A stretch of DNA of 64,000 nucleotides, from contig NZ_JAAHGH010000003.1 of assembly GCF_010672525.1 (NCBI RefSeq), positions 1 through 64,000 on the forward strand, given 5' to 3'. Shown here one piece after another: positions 58,128 through 64,000 of the stretch; position 1 is the stretch's first letter, and every line of letters starts with the position of its first letter. Under the pieces are notes generated by a model, which was given only the letters and a program-made list of their open reading frames with translations, was not told where the DNA came from and did not search any database. A program made the translations under genes and the position numbers. The stretch is from Okeania sp. SIO2B3 (GTDB lineage Bacteria > Cyanobacteriota > Cyanobacteriia > Cyanobacteriales > Microcoleaceae).

Positions 58128-58347
58128 AGGGTTTGCTGATTAAATATAAAAGCACTTATCAATAAAGGTAAGTGCTTTTTTGGAGCGAAAAAAAGTGCAA
58201 ATTTTTAAGCTTGAGTGACCAAAAAGTTAGGATAAAAGGCAGACAAGTACAGTAAAGATACAGGTACAATTATTCCTCCTACTTTCTCTGTTTCCTCACA
58301 CTTCCCACCCTCCCCACACTCTGCTTTTTTCAGCAAAGCCTATTTAA
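58128..58347 (+). mobile_element. R1 miniature element
   Basis: TTTAGGGTTTGCTGATTAAATA on the left, the AAAGGTAAGTGCTTTTTTGG core, TTTTTTCAGCAAAGCC on the right. Confidence 0.65.
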
Positions 58348-58678
58348 TGCTGTTTTCCCTCGTTTAATATTCCCTATTTCCTATTTCGTAGCACTTAGTA
58401 TCTACATTCCAGAGCAAAAAACTATATCGGGAATTTAGTCAAAAACATATCTAGATAAACTCAAAAGTTGATACCAATTCCCATTTATTAATGCTTAATT
58501 TAGGTAATACTTCAGTTATTAAGTAATTAAAAATAGCAGAATAACTTTTTTGCTAATTAGCAGCTCAGTTAATGTTAATTATTCATATCTTTACTCCCTC
58601 TCCTGGGAGGGGTTAGGAGTAGGGAACCTACTTCCCCACTCCCCCACTCTCATACTCCCTACTCTCTTTATTCCCTAT

Positions 58679-60115
58679 TTATTCAGTTACAAAATTATCA
58701 TAATCAACTTCAACTTGTTCTGCATATTTAAAGGCTATTTCACGCACTAATTCTCTAAATTCTTGATGCTTGCCATCAGTAATTTTTTTGACTTGTTTTT
58801 CAAAGGAAGTAGAAACTAATTTTTTATCAAAATCTTTATCTGCTCTAGCATGATCGGTAGCCAGAATTTTTCCCCATTGTTGAGCAACTTCTATAAAACT
58901 ATTTTTATCTGTTAAGTTTTGAATTTTGAGAGATTTTTTATAGGGAGATATTTCTCTCACAGAATAATCACCAGAAAAATCTCCATCAATAGGATTATTA
59001 TCCACAAGTTTTATCCATCCTAAAAAATCATCAGCGTCTTTAATCAATGCTTTATAAGCTAGAACATGGCGTTGGGCACTATTATTAAATATTTTCTGAT
59101 AATTAATGCGGTCATATAAGCTGAATAATTCATAAGTAGGTGTAGGTTGAAACTGATGTTTAATATCTAGGATATGGTCATCATCTAAAGCATCGGTTTT
59201 CCCTTCTATTAATACATAATAACGTGGTGTTCCTAAGGAACCTAAACCTGCATTTAATCTTTGGGCAACATCTTTAACTTTAAAATATTCTGGGTCATAA
59301 TTTAGCTTGCCGGAAAGGGTTTTACCATAATCTATAATTCCTGATTCAATAGCATTTTTAGCATCAGTGGCAAGACCTAAGTTTTCACTGGAAAAATCAA
59401 ACATTCTTTGATTATCTATGACTTTAGTCCATTTTGCTAACATTCCTTGTCGTGTTTTTTGCTCGGCTTTTTCTATGGTTTTTTTTACCTCTCCTTTAGT
59501 ATTAGTTTCTGTAAAATATATTTTAGTTTCTTCATCATTTCCTACATAAGAAGCTAAGGTATCTAGATAAGTTTCACTAAAACTATCAATGACTTCTTCT
59601 TGTTCAGAATTAGATAGGGTAGAATCATTCGCCACTAAAATAATACTGACTGCTAAACGCCACAAATCATATTGATAATCAGCAATAATTGATTCGTCAA
59701 AATCATTCATATCGAAGATAATTTCTCCTTTGTCGTTATTATAAGCACCAAAATTATCAACATGACAATCTCCTAAAATCCAAGTTTTTGTATTAGCATT
59801 ACCAAATTTACTGAGTCTACTATCATTAGCAAAATCTTGCCAAAATAAATGATTTGTTGCTCTATAGAATGCAAATTCTGAATCTTGCATTTGAGCATAT
59901 TTTTCATTTTTAAACTGTTGTTTTTCTACAGGATTTGCATTTTCTAAAATTAAATCTGTATTTAATTCAATGGATTGCAATACTTTTTGTTCACGCCGAC
60001 TATTATCAATGGGTTGAGCTAAAGTATTAGAAGATAGCAATAACCAATTTATAATAATTAGGATAGTTATTACTATGAGGCTATTTCTGATTGTATTAGT
60101 TAATTGATTAATCAT
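58679..60115 (-). CDS. DUF2252 family protein, exported or anchored
   Basis: 478 residues. An N-terminal membrane or signal segment (LIVITILIIINWLLLSSNTLA, about 14-34) precedes a DUF2252 domain, whose fold is related to protein kinase-like phosphotransferases. Key text: FYRATNHLFWQDF, TWILGDCHVDNFGAYNN with an HxDN pattern like a catalytic loop, and IIFDMNDFDES with the metal-binding-like Asp. Later blocks: YYVLIEGKTDALDDDHILDIKH and GKILATDHARAD. Substrate unknown. If the segment is a signal peptide, the domain would act outside the cytoplasm, odd for an ATP-using fold. Single gene. Confidence 0.8.
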   Translation of the reverse strand: MINQLTNTIRNSLIVITILIIINWLLLSSNTLAQPIDNSRREQKVLQSIELNTDLILENANPVEKQQFKNEKYAQMQDSEFAFYRATNHLFWQDFANDSRLSKFGNANTKTWILGDCHVDNFGAYNNDKGEIIFDMNDFDESIIADYQYDLWRLAVSIILVANDSTLSNSEQEEVIDSFSETYLDTLASYVGNDEETKIYFTETNTKGEVKKTIEKAEQKTRQGMLAKWTKVIDNQRMFDFSSENLGLATDAKNAIESGIIDYGKTLSGKLNYDPEYFKVKDVAQRLNAGLGSLGTPRYYVLIEGKTDALDDDHILDIKHQFQPTPTYELFSLYDRINYQKIFNNSAQRHVLAYKALIKDADDFLGWIKLVDNNPIDGDFSGDYSVREISPYKKSLKIQNLTDKNSFIEVAQQWGKILATDHARADKDFDKKLVSTSFEKQVKKITDGKHQEFRELVREIAFKYAEQVEVDYDNFVTE

Positions 60116-60707
60116 TATGAGAGTAATTTGAGTTACATTTAATTATATAAGTTAGCTGGCATTAAAAATTATTGTGATGACAAGGCAGATAGGGCAGCTA
60201 TTGGATTGGTAAAATTACAAAGGGCACAAGGAAATAAATTTTTGACAAACTTTCTTTTCGTCAAATACTGAAGTTTTTTTTGCGGCCTATTCTTCTTATT
60301 TAGTAATATTCGACGCAGTTATAAAGGGTGCATCTCATACCAAGCAAAAATACTTTTTTCCTATATATTCCCTATTCCTTATTCCCTATTCCCTGTTGCT
60401 TTCCGGAGCTGTTGCCTGTTACCTAAAAGCGATAAATTTTTGGCTTTATTCAAAATTGAGATGCACCCGTGATCAAGAAAATATCTTAGAATCGGGAAAT
60501 AGGAAATAGTGGTAAAAATTTCAGACTTTATTCTGTCTATTTTTGAGGCTTTTACAAATCTGACAATAATTACTACTTCCCAACTATTATTGGAAAACTA
60601 AATCGTCATTTTTGCTTCTCCCCAAAACTAGCTAATTACCTGAAACTGCTTCCTATTTCCTCAAACATTTTAATTCTCTATTCACATCATTTAAGGGGAA
60701 TTTTAAC
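60116..60707. other. Intergenic, repeat debris
   Basis: No gene. Around 60330-60480 an inverted pair GGGTGCATCTCA / TGAGATGCACCC brackets about 140 bp and may be another miniature element; it includes TTCCGGAGCTGTTGCC, also seen near 19465. Confidence 0.5.
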
Positions 60708-60835
60708 GAAGTCAGAAGTCATAAGTCAGAAGTTAGAAGTTAGAAGTTATTTCTGTAACGAGGATTTGAGCAAGGCTTCAAAAATATTTCGCCTTAAAAG
60801 GCGGGGTTGCGCGACCCAATTATTTTGATAAATTA
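60708..60835 (+). repeat. R9 repeat copy
   Basis: AGTCAGAAGTCATAAGTCAG, GTAACGAGGATTTGAGCAA, TTTCGCCTTAAAAGGCGGG, CAATTATTTTGATAAA. Same order as 8247-8370. 60836-61060 ends in a CTTCCTTCTTCCTTC tract. Confidence 0.6.
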
Positions 60836-61066
60836 GTATTATTACTAATTCTTTGTCTACCTTCTCTTAAATTTTATTTTTTTCCTTATGGGTTTAATAC
60901 TCACGCGCGTCATCAGCGGTGTCTACAAACTTGTTGGAATTTAAGGGATAGGAGTGGCTTCTTTTAGTCTCTCTATCCACTTTTTTCTTCCTTATTCTTC
61001 CTTATTCTTCCTTCTTCCTTCTTCCTTCTTCAATGGCATAAAATCAATCTTTTCTCTGCACTTATT

Positions 61067-61942
61067 TCAATTTAAATCATTATCATTACTCAAAAATTCT
61101 CGCATATATTGATTAACTAATTGAGGCTGTTCTTGTTGTACCGAATGACCACAATTAGGAATATAGCGAATCTGAAAATTTTCCACATATTCCTCTGTGC
61201 CATAAGTTAATTCTTTTCCTAAAGCCGTATCCTTTTCACCCCAAAGCATTAAAGTAGGAATTCGTAATATTCCCCACTCTTGTTGATTGAAAAATCCAGA
61301 AAATATATTACGATAATAATTAATCATTGAAGTTAAAGCGCCTCGTTTAGCCACAGCATCCTTGTAAGCTTCTATATCAGCATCAGTAACAGCAGATTTA
61401 TTTACCATACTTTTAAAAATAGAACCAATAGCTTGATAATCATCAAATTCAAGCATTAATTCTGGCAAAAAAGGTAACTGGAAAAAAAACATATACCAAC
61501 TTCTCAAAATTTGCTCTGGAGTACCTAATCCCTCCTTAAATTTTGCTGGATGAGGAATATTCATTACAATTAATTTTTCTACCATTTCAGGATTTGCATA
61601 AGCAAAAGACCAAGCTATTCCCCCTCCCCAATCATGTCCTACTAAGACACATTTTTCATAACCTAATTCTTTAATTACTTCTTCTATATCTTTAATAAAT
61701 TCTGACATTACATAAGCAGATTTATCTTCTGGTTTATCACTTTCATTGTAGCCTCTTAAATCTAAAGCAACTACTTTATAATCTTGAGCAAATTCAGGGA
61801 TTTGATGTCGCCAAGAATACCAAAATTCAGGAAAGCCATGTAACATTAACATCAAAGGACCTGAACCTTGAGTCACATAATGAATCTTAATACTATTTGC
61901 TGTGATAAAATTGCTATACCAAGGATTTTCTTTGATTAACAT
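61067..61942 (-). CDS. Alpha/beta hydrolase, epoxide-hydrolase-like
   Basis: 291 residues from ATG 61942 (MLIKENPWYSNF), chosen because GGAGG sits 6 nt upstream; the longer frame to 62023 is unlikely. Fold motifs: LHGFPEFWYSWRHQ (oxyanion HGxP), LDLRGYNESDKP, VGHDWGGGIAW with nucleophile Asp, the acid in LWGEKDTAL, and the base His in CGHSVQQEQP. An Asp nucleophile in GHDWGG with HGFPEFW points to the epoxide hydrolase / haloalkane dehalogenase group. Substrate unknown. Soluble, single gene. Confidence 0.88.
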   Translation of the reverse strand: MLIKENPWYSNFITANSIKIHYVTQGSGPLMLMLHGFPEFWYSWRHQIPEFAQDYKVVALDLRGYNESDKPEDKSAYVMSEFIKDIEEVIKELGYEKCVLVGHDWGGGIAWSFAYANPEMVEKLIVMNIPHPAKFKEGLGTPEQILRSWYMFFFQLPFLPELMLEFDDYQAIGSIFKSMVNKSAVTDADIEAYKDAVAKRGALTSMINYYRNIFSGFFNQQEWGILRIPTLMLWGEKDTALGKELTYGTEEYVENFQIRYIPNCGHSVQQEQPQLVNQYMREFLSNDNDLN

Positions 61943-62266
61943 TGATACCTCCGGAGTAATTACAGTAATTTTAAATAGTTTAACTTTAAACTTTATTCTA
62001 TCATTTTCTGATGATGCAATCAATTATATATATATGGATATAAATTTAACTTTTTTACCACATATTCTAGTGGTAAAATATTCCACATAATCATTGTTAT
62101 TACTGTGGCGATCGCTCCTACGAGAATACCAAAATTTGACATTAAGATTGCATTTAAAATGTATTTATCCCTACGGTAAATTCAAACATCAAAGTACATT
62201 AGACATCTCCAAAAAATCAATAAATTGTGATTTTATAATAAAAAATCTTACTTTGGTCTAGAAATT
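61943..62266. other. Intergenic, promoter region and repeat scrap
   Basis: AT-rich, with one HIP1 site (GCGATCGC near 62109) and an AGACATCTCC scrap at about 62200 that also ends repeats near 1670 and 41350. Confidence 0.4.
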
Positions 62267-62569
62267 ATGGGCACTATATTAGAACATATTCACAGTCATC
62301 ATCAAGAACCAAAAAGTTTCTGAGGAATCAAATATGAACAACTAGAAAAACTCTTAAAACAAGCAATAAAACTACAGGAAGAACGGCATAAATTAGCATC
62401 AACAAAAAAAGTAAGGATTATTGCATCTGGTGGTGGTAGACCACCCAAATTATCACCATCAGAGCAAATCATTTTAACCTTAACTTATTTAAGACATTTG
62501 ACGAAATTTCAACTACGTTTGAATTCAATTTGGAGTAAGTGAAACTACTGCCAATGATATTTTTAATTA

Positions 62570-63524
62570 GGGCTTGCTGATTAAATATCAAAGCACTGAC
62601 AGATATTGGTTTGCTGCCTTTTTAGGCCTTGAAAAAGTGCGCCTGTTTTCGGTCTAAAAAGCTCATGCATGCTAGTATTTTGGGATGATTATGGCAGAAA
62701 AATCTTAGGACAAATATACCCGACTACTTCCTCTATAATTTCCATTTCTCCTGTCTCCTGTCTCCTGTCTCCTACACCTACCACTCATACTTTATTCAGC
62801 AAACCCTAATTAGGGTTTGCGCTCAAAAGTCTTTTTAAGGAGTAAGGGACTCACCCGCGGGCCCCTCCCAGGAGGCAGGGTCAATTTATTGTCACCCTTA
62901 GAAAAAGGGAGTGGAGGAGTGGGGGAGTGGGGTCAATTTATTGTCACCCTTAGAAAAATTGTATCCTTTGAAATTTCGTACATCTTGCTAGAATTAGTTA
63001 ACCAAAAATATAGATTTGTAAATATTCTCGCTACGACAAAAAATTAGCCCTGCTCCCAGGAGGGGAAAAGGAGGACTCACTCCTAACCCCTCCCAGGAGG
63101 GAAAAAGGGGAGTAGAGAGTAATTAGGAGAAACGAGGAATTATAGAGGAGATAGTCGGATATATTTGTCAGAGTGATTTTTTTGCTATCCCCCCTGCCTT
63201 TTATACCAAGCGTGATAAATGTTTGTTAAAAATGGTAGGGACGTTGCATAGTCCGTACGAAAGAAGGAAGAGGAAAGAAGGAAGAAGGGATAAATATTGA
63301 AAAAAAGGGAAAAACAATATAAATAACTATCTAAAATGAACTGGAATAGCTATTTTTAAGCATATTCGAGCAAGGTCCACCTTTTTGTAGCATTCTTTTT
63401 TCAAATTGGTATTATACTAACTTGTTGAGCAAAATCAACTGAAAACCAGGCACTTTTTTCGTTCTAAAAAGGCTAAAACCCTTATATGTCAATGCTTTTA
63501 GATTTAATCAGCAAGCCCTAATTA
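62570..63524. mobile_element. Two R1 elements back to back, with nested repeats
   Basis: Copy one is 62570-62813 (GGGCTTGCTGATTAAATATC to TTATTCAGCAAACCC). Copy two, in opposite orientation, is 62814-63524 (TAGGGTTTGCGCTC to TTTAATCAGCAAGCCC), and contains the paired repeat at 62865-62996, ATATTCTCGCTACGACAAAA at 63018 and R4. TAATTA flanks the pair on both sides, and its removal joins DIFN to YW of the host transposase. Confidence 0.75.
63202..63416 (+). mobile_element. R4 miniature element nested in R1
   Basis: TATACCAAGCGTGATAAATGTTTG on the left, CATTCTTTTTTCAAATTGG-TATTATA on the right. Same ends as 57352-57546. Confidence 0.6.
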
Positions 63525-63799
63525 CTGGTGGACAATAATTGGGTAATTATTACCACTGAGTCTGTTAGAACAGGTAAAAAAACTCAGGCGACAAGAAATT
63601 GTTAAGTAAATTTTAACAGAGTACGAGTTAATTATAGATAGGTATAAACAGGCCATAGAAAGACCTAAAAAATATGAAAAACAAAAAGAATATTACTCAG
63701 AAAGAAAAAAAGTCATACTAGAAAAAGTCAGGTAATTGTGTTGCCTTCAGGTCAAGATATTGTTTATGTAGAATACCGCTTTTTTTTCTCCATGAATGT

Positions 63800-63945
63800 A
63801 GAGGCTTTATACCTTAATTTTTTGTTCAACAATTAATAATTAACAATTACCTATCCTTGAAAAGAAGAGGATTGACTAATTATAAAAATTTTTCTTTATT
63901 ATCCCCTTAAAAGGGTCGGCTTTAAACCACAATTTTTCGGTCAAA
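63800..63945 (-). repeat. R7-type repeat scrap
   Basis: ACAATTACCTATCCTTGAAAAG, AGAGGATTGACTAAT and CCCCTTAAAAGGGTCGGC, ending ACAATTTTTCGGTC. Resembles the ends of the other R7 copies. Nothing else is seen to the window end. Confidence 0.5.
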
Positions 63946-64000
63946 ATGAATGAAGATCAATTCAGTAAAGTATTTTTCCTACTTTGGCCTTCTGAAATTG

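Larger units (their letters stand above)
62267..63770 (+). pseudogene. DDE transposase (IS5-like, HTH type), split by R1
   Basis: Begins MGTILEHIHSHHQEPKSF, stop, GIKYEQLEKLLKQAIKLQEERHK and VRIIASGGGRPPKLSPSEQIILTLTYLRHLTKFQL, then a frameshift and the frame ...ANDIFN broken at TTTTTAATTA. After 950 bp of inserted elements the host resumes with TACTGG (YW), then ILTEYELIIDRYKQAIERP and VIVLPSGQDI with more frameshifts. These blocks match a common cyanobacterial transposase of the HTH_Tnp_4 / DDE_Tnp_4 kind. Dead. Confidence 0.75.

Noticed and set aside
62817-63047. 76-codon frame in the second R1 copy
   Set aside because: It is made of known repeats (GTCACCCTTAGAAAAA, ATTCTCGCTACGAC) and is not conserved.

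Overview
The window reads as chromosome from a filamentous marine cyanobacterium of the Trichodesmium/Okeania/Lyngbya kind. This is inferred from cyanobacterium-specific genes (ndhM, sipA, DUF4327, DUF1823, COP23, an SLH-OprB porin, ferredoxin-type ispG), HIP1 octamers (GCGATCGC), low GC, and a low coding fraction with very many repeats. No rRNA, tRNA or CRISPR array was found.

Layout. 1-3 kb: tnpB tail, sbcD-like nuclease, response regulator. 4-6 kb: a ten-unit 68/69-bp tandem array with a palindrome in nearly every unit, a possible gene remnant, and a creatininase-family gene. 7-12 kb: secreted proteins (COP23, a small unknown, a trypsin-like protease, a DUF1400 protein), then sipA. 13-16 kb: rbfA, a destroyed GH3 gene, DUF4327 and IS200/IS605 debris. 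16-24 kb: small conserved genes, a broken HXXXD acyltransferase carrying a 224-bp tnpB-derived element, a phosphoribosyltransferase and a large lipoprotein. 25-33 kb: ndhM, a PP2C phosphatase and a frameshifted Ser/Thr kinase sharing one C-terminal membrane module, DUF1823 and gap. 34-37 kb: an IS inside an IS. 37-43 kb: RND pump with an adaptor that has an enlarged coiled coil. 44-50 kb: TPR protein, glutathionyl-hydroquinone reductase, decayed tnpB, a broken VWA protein, and a solute-binding protein behind a porin. 52-57 kb: carboxyl-terminal protease, ispG and two small membrane proteins. 58-64 kb: DUF2252 protein, alpha/beta hydrolase, and a transposase pseudogene split by miniature elements.

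Intergenic space is mostly miniature elements. Names R1-R10 are mine: R1 (ends GGGTTTGCTGA / TCAGCAAACCC, about ten copies), R2 (14-bp termini CCCACATTCCGCAC), R3 (ACCAATTTCATAAAATATT), R4 (ATAAATGTTTG ... AATTGGTATTATA), R5 (GTAAGCATT ends), R6 (GCATTGCTGA ... GCAACGCC), R7 (GC-rich GAGACCCGCTCT core), R8 (12-bp termini ATATCATGTCCG), R9 (TTTCGCCTTAAAAGGC), R10 (TATAGCAGAAGG). They nest in one another, and several filled sites can be compared with empty sites inside this same window.

The best candidates for something new are the phosphatase/kinase pair with twin sensor modules (26.6-30.3 kb), the palindromic 68/69-bp array (4.07-4.76 kb), and the short elements that keep only the tnpB tail and right end, so may be orphan omega-RNA genes. 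Much else is decay: at least seven protein genes are broken by nonsense codons, frameshifts or insertions whose ancestral frame can often be rebuilt exactly.
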